In this document: positions 46,709-56,880 of the stretch, piece after piece | How the letters are laid out: each line of letters begins with the position of its first letter | Numbering within the stretch: the first letter of the stretch is position 1 | From: Acidovorax temperans | GTDB lineage: Bacteria; Pseudomonadota; Gammaproteobacteria; Burkholderiales; Burkholderiaceae_C | Direction: 5' to 3' | Assembly (NCBI RefSeq): GCF_006716905.1 | Contig: NZ_VFPV01000002.1 | Location: forward strand, 1,206,501-1,270,500 | Length of the DNA: 64,000 nucleotides | Translations under genes and position numbers: made by a program | The notes under the pieces: generated by a model | What the model was told of the DNA's origin: nothing | Database searches by the model: none | Seen by the model: only the letters and a program-made list of their open reading frames with translations

Positions 46709-47776
46709 ATGACCTCTCCCAACTCCACCCCTGAATCCTCCGTAGGCGTGCCTATTCGCCTCACCCAGTACAGCCATGGCGCAGGCTGCGGCTGCAAGGT
46801 CAGCCCCAAGGTGCTGGATGTGATCCTGGCGGGCAGTGGCGCCCAGCACCTGGATCCACGCCTGTGGGTCGGCAACGCATCTCGCGATGATGCGGCTGTG
46901 TATGCGCTGGACGACGAGCGCGGCGTGGTTTCCACCACCGACTTTTTCATGCCCATCGTGGACGATCCATTCGACTTCGGGCGTATTGCCGCTACCAATG
47001 CCATCAGCGACGTCTACGCCATGGGTGCCGACCCGCTCATGGCCATTGCCATACTGGGCTGGCCCGTGAACGTGCTTCCGCCCGAAGTAGCCCGCGAAGT
47101 GGTGCGCGGCGGCCGCGCGGCGTGCGATGCCGCAGGTATACCGCTGGCGGGTGGTCATTCCATCGACGCGCCTGAGCCCATCTTTGGCTTGGCCGTCACG
47201 GGCGTGGTGAACAAGCAGCACATGAAGCGCAACGACACTGCCACCGTAGGCAGCCGGCTTTATCTCACCAAGCCACTGGGTATTGGCATCTTCACCACCG
47301 CTGAGAAAAAGGCTTTGCTGCGGCCGCAGGATGTCGGCGTAGCTCGCGACGTGATGTGTACGCTGAACAAGCCGGGTAGCCGCTTTGGCAAACTGTCTGG
47401 TGTGACGGCAATGACTGACGTGACCGGCTTTGGTCTTCTAGGGCATTTGGTAGAGATGGCCGATGGCAGTGGGCTTACGGCCGTGATTGACACCACGGCC
47501 GTACCGCGCCTGCGCGGCGTAGCGCATTACCTGGAGCAGGGCTGCGTGCCCGGTGGCACCCTGCGCAACTTCGACAGCTATGGCGCGCGCCTCGCCCCGC
47601 TGTCTGATGCACACAAGCACTTGCTGTGCGACCCGCAAACCAGCGGTGGCCTTCTGGTGGCGGTGTCCCCGCAAGGCGAGGACGAGTTCCTTGCCGTGGC
47701 CCGCGAACTGGGCCTGCAGTTGCACCCTATTGGCGAGTTGGTAGCCCAGCGACCGTTGGCCGTCGAGTTCCGCTGA
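46709..47776 (+). CDS. selD: SelD, selenophosphate synthetase
   Basis: The 355-residue enzyme makes selenophosphate from selenide and ATP. The active-site motif [10 protein letters not shown] has Cys (not selenocysteine) and Lys in the canonical positions. Other blocks are [20 protein letters not shown] and [16 protein letters not shown]. The ATG at 46709 follows a GGGACA-like leader. It overlaps selU by one base. Confidence 0.96.
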   Translation: MTSPNSTPESSVGVPIRLTQYSHGAGCGCKVSPKVLDVILAGSGAQHLDPRLWVGNASRDDAAVYALDDERGVVSTTDFFMPIVDDPFDFGRIAATNAISDVYAMGADPLMAIAILGWPVNVLPPEVAREVVRGGRAACDAAGIPLAGGHSIDAPEPIFGLAVTGVVNKQHMKRNDTATVGSRLYLTKPLGIGIFTTAEKKALLRPQDVGVARDVMCTLNKPGSRFGKLSGVTAMTDVTGFGLLGHLVEMADGSGLTAVIDTTAVPRLRGVAHYLEQGCVPGGTLRNFDSYGARLAPLSDAHKHLLCDPQTSGGLLVAVSPQGEDEFLAVARELGLQLHPIGELVAQRPLAVEFR

Positions 47777-48891
47777 TGCCCGAGAACCTCAGCGACTTTC
47801 GGCACATCTTCTTGAATGATGTGCCCATGATGGACGTGCGCGCGCCCATTGAATTTGCCCAAGGAGCCTTCCCTGGTGTGGTGAATCTGCCGCTGATGAA
47901 TAACGAAGAACGGCAGAAGGTTGGCACCTGCTACAAGCAGCGCGGTCAGGAGGCCGCCATTGCGCTCGGCCATTCTTTGGTGTCGGGTGAAACCAAAAAT
48001 GGGCGGATTGCGGCATGGGCTGCATTTGCCAAGGCGCATCCGCATGGCGTGCTGTACTGCTTTCGTGGAGGTTTGCGCTCGCAGATCACGCAGCAGTGGC
48101 TGCAATCCGAGGCGGGCATCGCGTACCCGCGCGTCATCGGCGGCTACAAGGCCATGCGCACGTTTTTGCTGGAGACCACGCAGGTTGCTGCGCAGGAGTG
48201 CGATTTCATCGTGCTCAGCGGCTCTACCGGCACCGGTAAGACGGAAGTGATTGCGCAATTGCCCCACGGCATTGATTTGGAAGGCCACGCCAACCACCGT
48301 GGCTCCAGCTTTGGACAACGTATTACGGGTCAGCCCACGCAGATCAATTTTGAAAATCAGCTGGCCATCGACTTCCTCAAGAAGCGTGCGCTTGGTCATG
48401 CCTTGTTCGTGCTGGAGGACGAGGGCAAAAACGTGGGCAGCTGCGCTGTGCCCTTGCCGCTGCGCGAACGCTTGGCGCAGGCTCCGGTGGTTTATCTCCA
48501 CGATGGATTTGAAGCGCGGGTGGAGCGCATTCTGCGGGACTATGTGGTGCGGCAGCATGCGGAGTTTGTCGCCGCCTGTGGCAGCCAGGAGCGCGGTTTT
48601 GAGTCCTATGCAGCTCGAATGCTTGCCAGCTTGGACAAAATCGAGCGCCGCTTGGGCGGTGCGTTGCACCAACAGTTGCGCCAGAGCATGGCGAATGCCC
48701 TGCAGCGACAGGAAGAGTACGGCGATGTAGCCAGCCACCGGGGCTGGGTTGCGGCTTTGCTTCAGCACTACTACGACCCCATGTACGCCTACCAGCGACA
48801 AAGCCGTGCCCAGCGCATCGTCTTTGAAGGTGCACGTAGCGAAGTCATGGCTTACCTGGGTGAGTGTGGTGCCAGTACCGCCGCGAAGTGA
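47776..48891 (+). CDS. selU: SelU/MnmH, tRNA 2-selenouridine synthase
   Basis: The 371-residue protein combines a rhodanese domain (VLYCFRGGLRSQ, active-site Cys near residue 96) with a P-loop domain (LSGSTGTGKTEVIAQL, about residue 150). It replaces the sulfur of 2-thiouridine at tRNA position 34 by selenium using selenophosphate from SelD. The TGATG overlap with selD and the shared pathway support an operon. Confidence 0.96.
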   Translation: MPENLSDFRHIFLNDVPMMDVRAPIEFAQGAFPGVVNLPLMNNEERQKVGTCYKQRGQEAAIALGHSLVSGETKNGRIAAWAAFAKAHPHGVLYCFRGGLRSQITQQWLQSEAGIAYPRVIGGYKAMRTFLLETTQVAAQECDFIVLSGSTGTGKTEVIAQLPHGIDLEGHANHRGSSFGQRITGQPTQINFENQLAIDFLKKRALGHALFVLEDEGKNVGSCAVPLPLRERLAQAPVVYLHDGFEARVERILRDYVVRQHAEFVAACGSQERGFESYAARMLASLDKIERRLGGALHQQLRQSMANALQRQEEYGDVASHRGWVAALLQHYYDPMYAYQRQSRAQRIVFEGARSEVMAYLGECGASTAAK

Positions 48892-48946
48892 GTCATGTGC
48901 GGATGCGCTGTTGAAATCTGGCTATAATCGCAGGCTTCGACACACA

Positions 48947-49037
<91 letters not shown>

Positions 49038-49041
49038 TATC

Positions 49042-49085
49042 AAGGCCCGGCAGCTATCAAATCCATAGCACCGGGCCTTTTTCTT
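49042..49085 (+). terminator. Terminator after tRNA-Ser
   Basis: Stem AAGGCCCGG / CCGGGCCTT (49042-49050 with 49071-49079) with a loop that itself contains GCTATCAAATCCATAGC, then TTTTTCTTTT. Confidence 0.85.
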
Positions 49086-49285
49086 TTGTGCGATGGGTAA
49101 ATGCCGGATTACAGGTCAGTTTGCCCAGCGTGGATGCTTAGGGCCGAATGCATAGCTGACAGGGCTGCCGCAAAAAATGGTCTGTGAGCGACTGGGCGTG
49201 CCGCTCGGTGTGGCCTCAAAATATAAGGACGGGTAGGCGCTGCTGCGCAGCGCACTCTCATAGCCCTTGAACCACCTGCCATCCC

Positions 49286-50350
49286 ATGAGCCTCATTCAA
49301 TCGCTTCCCGAAGGACCGCTGGATATCGTGGGTGATATCCATGGCGAGTTCGATGCGCTGCTCGCGCTGTTGAGCCATTTGGGCTACGACCTGCAAGGAC
49401 ACCATCCACAGGGCCGTACGCTGGTGTTTGTGGGCGATTTTTGCGATCGTGGGCCCGACAGCCCGGCGGTCTTGGCGGTGGTGCAAAAGCTGGTGCAGTC
49501 GGGCCGCGCAGCTGCGGTTCTGGGCAACCACGAAATCAACCTTTTGCGTGAGGATGCCAAGGACGGCTCTGGTTGGTTTTTTGATGCGCGTGTGGTGCGT
49601 GACCATGAAAAATACGCGCCGTTTCAGCGGCCCACCCCGCAAGAGCGCCAAGACATCGTCCAGTTTTTATCGACGCTGCCCATCGGTCTGGAACGTGCCG
49701 ACTTGCGTGTGATTCACGCGGCATGGCAGGACGAGCAGATCGAAGCGGCCAGACGTCTGCCACTGGGCTCGGTGCGAGCAGAGTATGACCAGTGGGAGCA
49801 CATTGCCCAGCAGCAGGCGCGTGAGACTGCGCTGGCCGAGCGCATGGCCCGCGAATTGGAGCAATGGGAGCACGGGCTGGAAAACAGCCAGCGCCAGCCG
49901 CCGTTTTTGCACGCCCATGCCGAGTACGAATCCAGCAAGCAGATGCTGAACCCGCTGAAGGTGCTGACCTCGGGTGTGGAGCAAAAGGGCTCGGTGCCGT
50001 TTTTCTCGGGCGGCAAGTGGCGCTTTGCACAGCGCATGCCGTGGTGGGATGCCTACACAGAAGCAACGCCGGTGGTCGTTGGCCACTACTGGCGGCGGGT
50101 CCACAAGATCGACCGGGGGGCGGTGGGTAAGGGCGACGCGGACCTGTTTGCCAGCACCCATCCGTTCGCTTGGCACGGCCAGCGGGGCAATGTGTTCTGC
50201 GTGGATTTTTCAGCGGGCGGGCGCTGGTTGGAGCGCAAGTCAGGAGCTGTGGTGGGCCACGATTTCAAGCTGGCTGCACTGCGCTGGCCTGAGCGGGTGT
50301 TGCAGTTTGACGATGGGCACGTTCAGACCACGACGGGCTTTGGCGTATAG
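49286..50350 (+). CDS. Calcineurin-type metallophosphatase
   Basis: The 354-residue protein has DIVGDIHGEFD, VGDFCDRGPDS, LGNHEIN and a C-terminal GHYWRRVHKI, the metal-binding motifs of the PPP/ApaH-like family. It could act on phosphoproteins or dinucleoside polyphosphates (like PrpE). No signal peptide is seen, so it is cytoplasmic. Confidence 0.88.
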   Translation: MSLIQSLPEGPLDIVGDIHGEFDALLALLSHLGYDLQGHHPQGRTLVFVGDFCDRGPDSPAVLAVVQKLVQSGRAAAVLGNHEINLLREDAKDGSGWFFDARVVRDHEKYAPFQRPTPQERQDIVQFLSTLPIGLERADLRVIHAAWQDEQIEAARRLPLGSVRAEYDQWEHIAQQQARETALAERMARELEQWEHGLENSQRQPPFLHAHAEYESSKQMLNPLKVLTSGVEQKGSVPFFSGGKWRFAQRMPWWDAYTEATPVVVGHYWRRVHKIDRGAVGKGDADLFASTHPFAWHGQRGNVFCVDFSAGGRWLERKSGAVVGHDFKLAALRWPERVLQFDDGHVQTTTGFGV

Positions 50351-50363
50351 CCGCGCCTTGTGC

Positions 50364-51804
50364 TCAATCGCTGGCAGAGGCAGGCAGCACCAGTCTGAAT
50401 TCAGCGCCCTGGCCCACTGCACTTTCCACCTCCAGTGAGCCGCCGTGGCGTTTGACCACGGTGTGTACCAACGCGAGGCCCAGGCCCACTCCAGAAATGT
50501 TGGGGTGGGTCAGGTCATGAAGGCGAGAGAAGGGTTTGAACAGTCGGTCTTGCTGAGCGGGGTTGATGCCTGGGCCTTCGTCGCGAACGCTGATGATCCA
50601 GTTGGGGCCTCTCGCGCACAGGCTGCACTGCACCGTACTTTGGGCGGGACTGTATTTGATGGCGTTGTGGAGCACGTTGGCCCAGGGCCCGCGCCACCAA
50701 GGGGCGGTCGCCCAGACAGGGTGCTGAGCCAGGAGTTTGGAAGATAGTGACGCTCACCCCCTGATTGCGGGCCTGTGTACAGGCGTCGTCCACGGCATCC
50801 TGCAGCACGGATGCCAGGTCCAGCGGCGCCACGCGGTATTCGTGGCTTTGGGCGCTGGCCAGCCGCACAAAGCTCTCGGCCATGCTGAGCGATGCTTGTG
50901 CATATTTTTCGATGCGCTTGAGGAGCTCGTCACCCTGCGGAGGCTCGATGCTGTTGCGTTGCATCTCCAGCAGCGTGAGGATCGAGGCGTTGGGCGCGCG
51001 GATGTCGTGCGAGATGAAGTGCAGAGCCTGGTCGCGTTGTTGCAGTGCCCGGCGTATCTCCGTCATGTCTACCAAGGTGATGAGCCAGCCCACGTTGGTA
51101 AACTCGGTGAAGGGCTTGCACAGCATGAGCAGGCTGCGCCCGTGCGCATCGTGACCTTCGCTTTGGGCGGGAATCTGTCCGGCCAAGAGCTTATCGGGGC
51201 TCAACAGCGGTTGCAGGGTGTGGGCATCTTGCAAGTCTTGCAGCACGAGGAAGATGGATTTGCCTTGCAGCGCAGATTGCGGGTCAAAAGGGCCCAAACC
51301 CACATGGCGCAGGGCAGCAACATTGGCCAGGAGGATGCGGCCCTGTGCATCACAGACAAAGTTGGGGGCTGGCAGTTGCTACAGGCTGTTGCTCACAAAC
51401 TGGTGCAGATCCCGCAGTTGGCGCGAGGCGGCTTCCACCGCGTTGATGCGCCTTTCCAGGAAGTCGCCGCGCCGTGCCCATGAGCTATTGCGCACGGGTT
51501 TGGTCATGAAGTCATCAGCCCCGCAACCCAGGCCCTCCACCATGTCGCGCTCTTCCTGCCGGTGGGGCACGAACAGAATGGGCATTTCCAGCCCCACATG
51601 TTGGCGCACCCAGCGCACCACCTCCGGCCCCGTGGTGTCCGGCAAATGCCAGTCCACGATGAGCAGGTCGAAGCGCTCGCTCTGCAAGCTGTGCAGCAAC
51701 TGCGCTCCGGTCAGGTAGGTGTGGCAGGTGTGGCCCATGGCGTGCAGGGCCTGTTTGAAAAGATCGAGCTGAAGCGCATCGTCGTCTAACGCGGCTATGC
51801 GCAT
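50364..51804 (-). pseudogene. Broken response-regulator/histidine-kinase fusion
   Basis: From 51804 a receiver domain is read (MRIAALDDDALQLDLFKQAL, phosphoacceptor Asp in LLIVDWHLPDT, FMTKPV) but its output domain is absent. The frame runs into histidine-kinase sequence and meets TAG at 51379-51381 (HQFVSNSL-stop-QLPAPNFVCDAQGRILLAN, CAG expected). A PAS-like region and H-box HFISHDIRAPNASILTLLEM follow, then one extra G in a GGG run at 50681-50683 shifts the frame before the HATPase part (NVLHNAIKYSP, GPGINPAQQDR). A deletion joining a regulator and a kinase gene, then two point lesions, is the likely history. Confidence 0.8.
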
Positions 51805-51963
51805 GTTTCTCCCTACGGCTTTGTCCATGGACCATTATTCCCGAGGGGTGCCCGGCTTGGGCGCGAGCCTGAGCCCGTTGGCAGGTCTAGTTGACGTTTG
51901 TTGATGTTTTGATACTGGGGTTGGCTTGGTGAGGCGCGAGCCCAACCGGGCGCAATCCAGGGC

Positions 51964-53016
51964 TCAGTCCGGCTTGGTTGCCGCTGGGGCCCACTCGCGC
52001 AGCAGGCGCATGCCCACCAGCGTGTAGCGGGTTTGGGGGCTGTTCCAGTTGCGGTAGCTGCAGCGTGCATAAAAGGCCCAGGTGTGCCACGAGCCGCCAC
52101 GGCGCACGCGCACGGAGCCTGTTTCGGGCCCTTGCGGATCGGTAGTGGGGGATTGGGCGTAATAGCCCTCGTCGTGCCAGTCAGACACCCATTCCCATAC
52201 ATTGCCCTGCATGTCGTGCAGGCCCCAGGCGTTGGGTGGGTAGCTGCCCACGGGCGCGGTGAACACATAGCCGTCGTTGCCAGGCAGGGCATGTTGTTTC
52301 CACTGGGGCCACAGCGGCGCTGTGGATTGGTCGAACACATTGGCGTACTGCGTGAGTGCGGCGGGGTCGTCCCCGTGGGGGTAGCGTGTTCGAGTCTGGG
52401 CCCGGCAGGCGTATTCCCATTCGGCCTCGGTGGGCAGGCGGTAGCGCACGCCTTCGCGCTGGCTCAGCCACTGCGCCAGGGCCTGGGCGTCGTTCCAGGT
52501 GACGTTGACCACGGGGTGGTCGTCGGCTTGTGCAAAGCCTGGGTTGCGCCATGAATAGCGAGGGTCGCGCCCTTCAAAGGCATCGCCTCGCTGGGTGGCG
52601 GCTGGGTCGTATTGCGGGTTGTAGCCGTAGCCGCCGGTGCCGTCAGACACCGATTCCGGCTGGTAGCCCGACAGGGCCAGAAACCGCCGGAACTGCCCCA
52701 CGGTGACTTCGTGCTGGCCCAGGTAAAACGGGCGGCTGATATGCACCTCATGCACGGGGGCTTCATCGCTGAGGGCGGCAAAGCGTTCCGCTTCCAGCAG
52801 GGGGTAGGCTTTGGCCAGTTCTCGCGCCGGTTCAGCGCTGCCCATCCAGAAACGGCCAGCGGGGATAGCCACAAGCCGCATGCCCAGTGAATTGACCACA
52901 ACCTGCGGGTGGTCGTTGGCAGTGGCAGGAGGAGACGTGGGCGAGGTGATGGTGCTGCAACCGGCCAACAGGGTGGTTACAGCCAACAAAACAGCAGCGG
53001 AGCGGAGTGCTTGCAT
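51964..53016 (-). CDS. SUMF1/FGE-sulfatase-domain lipoprotein
   Basis: The 350-residue protein has lipobox LLAGC at about residue 20 and a formylglycine-generating-enzyme-like domain: LVAIPAGRFWMGS, HEVTVGQFRRFL, NVTWNDAQALAQWL, RLPTEAEWEYACRAQT, WGLHDMQGNVWEWVSDW and RGGSW. Such domains often serve as carbohydrate- or ligand-binding modules rather than as enzymes outside the sulfatase context. It starts upstream of a damaged regulator-kinase gene, with which it may once have been linked. Confidence 0.9.
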   Translation of the reverse strand: MQALRSAAVLLAVTTLLAGCSTITSPTSPPATANDHPQVVVNSLGMRLVAIPAGRFWMGSAEPARELAKAYPLLEAERFAALSDEAPVHEVHISRPFYLGQHEVTVGQFRRFLALSGYQPESVSDGTGGYGYNPQYDPAATQRGDAFEGRDPRYSWRNPGFAQADDHPVVNVTWNDAQALAQWLSQREGVRYRLPTEAEWEYACRAQTRTRYPHGDDPAALTQYANVFDQSTAPLWPQWKQHALPGNDGYVFTAPVGSYPPNAWGLHDMQGNVWEWVSDWHDEGYYAQSPTTDPQGPETGSVRVRRGGSWHTWAFYARCSYRNWNSPQTRYTLVGMRLLREWAPAATKPD

Positions 53017-53127
53017 GGGCGCCTCAAAGCAGTGGGCCCAGTGTACGGCAAGGTTACAGAGGCTTGCCTTGGCGCAGAGGCATGCTCAGCAAGCCTGCAT
53101 GTCTGTGATAAGTGATTTCTAATGAAA

Positions 53128-53166
53128 ATAGCCGCTAGCGCTTGATAAATAAGCGCCAGCAGCTAT
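53128..53166 (-). repeat. Dispersed short repeat, copy D
   Basis: Read on the minus strand: ATAGCTGCTGGCGCTTATTT then ATCAAGCGCTAGCGGCTAT. It matches the other copies in reverse orientation. Confidence 0.78.
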
Positions 53167-53193
53167 GTTTTTGATAGTGAAATAGGGCGGACT

Positions 53194-54492
53194 TCAACCG
53201 TTATTGGCAGCGGCCAGTGCTTGCAGGGCCGCTTGCACATCGGCAGTGTCCACGCCTTCCACGGGTGCCAGATGCTGCGCCAGTTGGGCGAGGGCGTCTG
53301 CCTGGGTTTGCAGTTGGGCAATCGCCTGGCCAGCCTCTTTGGGCGCCGCGAAGCCCGTGCTTTGCAGCAGCAGGCGGCCATCTGCGGCCAGCAGCTTGAA
53401 ATAGAACTTGCCATCGGCCTCGCGGTATTGCTTGAACGAGGGCAGGGCCACCTTGGCTGCCTTGGTGCTTTTGGCCGTGCTGGTTTGCGCCAGGCTGCGC
53501 AGGCCCACGGCCGAGCGCAGTTCTTTGATGAACGGTGTGGCCAGGGCGCGTGCCCGCTCTGCGCCCTGCAGCAGGATCTGCTCAATGCGCTCAGGGTGGT
53601 TGATCAGCGATTCATACTGCTCGCGCATCGGTGCGATCACCTGGTCCACCCGCTCCAGCAGCACTTGCTTGGCATCGCCCCAGGCAATGCCCTCGGCATA
53701 GGCGCGGCGCAGGGCTTCGGTTTCTTCGGGGGTGGCAAAGGCCTGGTAGATCTGGAACAGCGCAGAGCCTTCGGTGTCCTTGGGCTCGCCAGGGGCGCGC
53801 GAATCGGTGAGCAGGCTGCCGATGAGCTTCTTGAGCTGGTCGCGCGAAGAGAACAGCGGGATGGTGTTGTTGTAGCTCTTGCTCATCTTGCGGCCGTCCA
53901 GCCCCGGCAGGGTGGCCACGTTGTCGTCAATCACCGCTTCTGGCAGCACAAAGTGCTCGCCATACAGGTGGTTGAAGCTGCTGGCCATGTCGCGTGCCAT
54001 TTCAATGTGCTGCACCTGGTCGCGGCCCACGGGCACCTTGTGGGCCTTGAACATCAAAATGTCGGCACCCATCAGCACGGGGTACATGAACAGGCCAGCG
54101 GTCACGCCGTCATCGGCATCGCGCCCGGCTTCCAGGTTTTTGTCCTGGGATGCTTTGTAGGCATGGGCACGGTTGAGCAGCCCCTTGCCGGTCACGCAGC
54201 TCAGCATCCAGTTCAGCTCGGGAATCTCGGGGATGTCGGACTGGCGGTAAAAGGTCACCTTCTCCGGGTCGAGCCCGGAGGCCAGCCAGCTGGCAGCAAT
54301 CTCCAGCGTGGAACGCTGGATGCGCACCGGGTCTTCGCACTTGATGAGTGCGTGGTAGTCGGCCAGGAAATAAAAGCTTTGCACGCCAGGGCGCAGGCTG
54401 GCGGCCACCGAAGGCCGGATGGAGCCCACAAAGTTGCCCAGGTGCGGGGTTCCGGTGGTGGTGATGCCGGTGAGAAAGCGCGTGGTGCTCAT
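53194..54492 (-). CDS. trpS: Tryptophanyl-tRNA synthetase, with C-terminal extension
   Basis: The 432-residue class I enzyme has the HIGH-like TPHLGNFVGSI and the KMSKS motif GRKMSKSYNN. The catalytic core accounts for about 330 residues; an extra C-terminal part of about 80 residues (KVALPSFKQYREADGKFYFK to LQTQADALAQLAQHL) is present. It shares the strand with the site-2 protease gene 40 bp upstream. Confidence 0.95.
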   Translation of the reverse strand: MSTTRFLTGITTTGTPHLGNFVGSIRPSVAASLRPGVQSFYFLADYHALIKCEDPVRIQRSTLEIAASWLASGLDPEKVTFYRQSDIPEIPELNWMLSCVTGKGLLNRAHAYKASQDKNLEAGRDADDGVTAGLFMYPVLMGADILMFKAHKVPVGRDQVQHIEMARDMASSFNHLYGEHFVLPEAVIDDNVATLPGLDGRKMSKSYNNTIPLFSSRDQLKKLIGSLLTDSRAPGEPKDTEGSALFQIYQAFATPEETEALRRAYAEGIAWGDAKQVLLERVDQVIAPMREQYESLINHPERIEQILLQGAERARALATPFIKELRSAVGLRSLAQTSTAKSTKAAKVALPSFKQYREADGKFYFKLLAADGRLLLQSTGFAAPKEAGQAIAQLQTQADALAQLAQHLAPVEGVDTADVQAALQALAAANNG

Positions 54493-54531
54493 GGAAACAA
54501 GGTCTGCAGGAAGAAGAGAAAAAGGCGGAAT

Positions 54532-55200
54532 TCAGCGCAGCAAGGCGGTGAGCGGCGTGAGCAGCAGGTTGATGGTGCTGTAGCCCAGGCTCATCAGCGG
54601 ACGCAGCCACAAACTGCCGACCACGCCTGCGATGACCAGTGCCATCACGATGAAAAAGCCCCAGGGCTCGATGCGCGACACCATGTGGGCCTGCTTCCAG
54701 GGCAGCAGGCCCACCAGAATGCGCCCGCCGTCCAGCGGCGGCAGCGGGAACAGGTTGAACGCCCACATGACCAGATTGACCTGCACGCCGGCGCGCGCCA
54801 TTTCGATGAAGAAGCGCTCATCGACACCCATGCCCACCATGGTGATCAGCACCACGCCCCAGGCCACCGCCTGCACAAAGTTGGACGCAGGCCCGGCCAG
54901 CGCCACCCACACCATCTGCTGTTTGGGTTTGCGCAGATTGCCAAAGTTGACCGGCACAGGCTTGGCATAGCCGAACAGGAAGGCGCCCGACGTGGCGAAG
55001 TACAGCAACAGCGGCATCAGGATGGTGCCGACGGGGTCGATGTGCTTGGCTGGGTTGAGCGTGATGCGCCCCATCATGTACGCCGTGTTGTCACCGAAGT
55101 GGCGGGCCGCATAGCCGTGGGCCGCCTCGTGTACGGTGATGGCGAACAGCACGGGCAGTGCGTAGATGAGGATGGTCTGGATGAGATTGGAGGTGTCCAC
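54532..55200 (-). CDS. Site-2 protease family (M50) membrane protease
   Basis: The 222-residue protein has the zinc motif HExxH in FAITVHEAAHGYAARHFGDN, a second-metal segment NLFPLPPLDGGRI and five or six hydrophobic segments. It belongs to the short YwhC-like M50 peptidases. The substrate is unknown. Confidence 0.92.
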   Translation of the reverse strand: MDTSNLIQTILIYALPVLFAITVHEAAHGYAARHFGDNTAYMMGRITLNPAKHIDPVGTILMPLLLYFATSGAFLFGYAKPVPVNFGNLRKPKQQMVWVALAGPASNFVQAVAWGVVLITMVGMGVDERFFIEMARAGVQVNLVMWAFNLFPLPPLDGGRILVGLLPWKQAHMVSRIEPWGFFIVMALVIAGVVGSLWLRPLMSLGYSTINLLLTPLTALLR

Positions 55201-55309
55201 CTGCGTATTGTCTCAGACAGCGGCGGATTCCCCGGGGCCATGGCGTAGATGGCCGGACAGCGAGCCGGGTGGGGCGGAGCGATTCAGACCGGTGGTGGTC
55301 AGGGCCGGC

Positions 55310-55945
55310 TCAAAGCCCCAGGGCCTGCAGGCTACCGCGCCCCTCGCGCACAACCTCTGGGTCGCCGCCAGTGCCCATGGGGGTGAGGTCCACCACCGTG
55401 GTGGGTTCTTGCGGGCAGCCGCCTGCGTCCACGATGGCGTCCAGCACTTTTTCATAGCGTTCGCGGATCTCTTCGGGGTCGTTCAGGGGTTCGCTTTCGC
55501 CTGCGGGGATGAACGTGGTGGCCAGCAGCGGCGCACCGTGCAGTTCCAGCAGCAGTTGCAGGCCCTTGCGGTCAGGCACCCGCAGGCCGATGGTCTTGCG
55601 AGACGGGTGACTCACCCGGCGCGGCACTTCCTTGGTGGCTTCCAGGATGAAGGTGTAGGGGCCGGGCGTGCCCAGTTTCAGTAGCCGGTACTGGCGGTTG
55701 TCCACGCGGGCGTAGTTGGCCAGTTCCGACAGGTCGCGGCACAGCAGCGTGAGGTGGTGTTTTTCATCCACCTGGCGAATGCGGCGCAGGCGGTCTGCCG
55801 CGTCCTTGTCGTCCAGGTGGCAGACCAGGGCATAGCTCGAATCGGTGGGCACGGCCACGATGCCGCCCTTTTGCAGCAGCGCAGCGGCCTGCTTGAGCAG
55901 CCGGGGCTGCGGGTTGTCGGGGTGGACTTCGAAATACTGTGCCAT
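55310..55945 (-). CDS. Sua5/YciO family protein
   Basis: The 211-residue protein has the YrdC-type fold: ALLQKGGIVAVPTDSSYALV at residue 22, LLCRDLSELANYARV, PGPYTFILEATKEVPRR and RKTIGLRVPD. The length and sequence fit YciO, whose role is less certain than TsaC/Sua5 (threonylcarbamoyladenylate synthase for tRNA t6A). The ATG at 55945 is preferred over the longer frame into the PHP gene. Confidence 0.87.
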   Translation of the reverse strand: MAQYFEVHPDNPQPRLLKQAAALLQKGGIVAVPTDSSYALVCHLDDKDAADRLRRIRQVDEKHHLTLLCRDLSELANYARVDNRQYRLLKLGTPGPYTFILEATKEVPRRVSHPSRKTIGLRVPDRKGLQLLLELHGAPLLATTFIPAGESEPLNDPEEIRERYEKVLDAIVDAGGCPQEPTTVVDLTPMGTGGDPEVVREGRGSLQALGL

Positions 55946-55970
55946 GGCAAGGCCTGCTGCGTTGAAGGGG

Positions 55971-56834
55971 TCAGGTGGCGGGCCGCACGCGATCGGCCAG
56001 CGTTTCCCAAATGGGGGTGAGGTGGCCCGGCAGGTAGGGCAGGGTGCCCAGGTCAGTGTGGGACTCGTCCGGGCTGTGGAAGTCGCTGCCGCGCGAGGCT
56101 GCCAGCCCAAACTCTTCGGCCATGGCGGCATAGGTTACGTACTCTGCGGCAGTGTGGCTGCCCGTCACCACCTCCACACCCGCCCCGCCGTGGGCCTTGA
56201 ATTCGGAGAACAGGGCGTATTCCTCGTTGGCAGTGAACTTGTAGCGCGCCGGGTGGGCAATCACGGCCAGGCCACCGGCCTCGGTGATCCAGCGCACGGC
56301 ATCGCCCAGCGTGGCCCAGCGGTGGGGCACGTAGCCGGGCTTGCCTTCGGTGAGGTATTTGCGAAAGACCTCGTTCGTGTCGCGGCACACCTGCGTCTCT
56401 ACCAAAAACCGCGCAAAGTGCGTGCGGGAGATCAGCTCGGGGTTGCCCACAAACTTGAGCGCACCTTCGTAGGCGCCGTGGATGCCCACTTGCGCAAGCT
56501 GCGCCGCCATCTCCTGCGCCCGTTCGCCCCGCCCGGCGCGCGTGGCGGCCAGCCCCTGGGCCAAAGCCGTGTTGTCGGGGTTGAAACCCAGGCCCACGAT
56601 GTGCACCGTGTTGCCCGCAAACGTGACGGAAATTTCGGTGCCCGTGAGGTAGGCCATGCCCTGGCTGCGTGCCGCAGCGGCGGCGCGGTGCTGGCCGCCA
56701 ATTTCGTCGTGGTCGGTCAAGGACCAAAGCTCCACGCTATTGGCCTTGGCGCGGGCGGCAAGTTCTTCGGGCGTGAGGGTTCCGTCTGAGACCACGGAGT
56801 GGCAGTGCAGGTCAGCGTTGAGGTAGGTAGTCAC
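55971..56834 (-). CDS. PHP-domain phosphoesterase (RnmPHP/TrpH-like)
   Basis: The 287-residue protein shows the PHP metal ligands: ADLHCHSVVSDGTLTPEEL, LTDHDEIGG, GTEISV, VIAHPARYK and GSDFHSPDES. The family includes 3',5'-nucleoside bisphosphate phosphatases and 5' RNA exonucleases. It lies 26 bp upstream of yciO and is divergent from the chemoreceptor gene. Confidence 0.92.
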   Translation of the reverse strand: MTTYLNADLHCHSVVSDGTLTPEELAARAKANSVELWSLTDHDEIGGQHRAAAAARSQGMAYLTGTEISVTFAGNTVHIVGLGFNPDNTALAQGLAATRAGRGERAQEMAAQLAQVGIHGAYEGALKFVGNPELISRTHFARFLVETQVCRDTNEVFRKYLTEGKPGYVPHRWATLGDAVRWITEAGGLAVIAHPARYKFTANEEYALFSEFKAHGGAGVEVVTGSHTAAEYVTYAAMAEEFGLAASRGSDFHSPDESHTDLGTLPYLPGHLTPIWETLADRVRPAT

Positions 56835-56880
56835 GGTTTCATTCTACGGGTTTGCCTCAGACCGCGAGGGTGGCATAGGT

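Noticed and set aside
53221..55248. A 675-codon plus-strand open frame over trpS and the M50 protease gene
   Set aside because: It crosses two recognised genes and the gap between them on the opposite strand and shows no motif.
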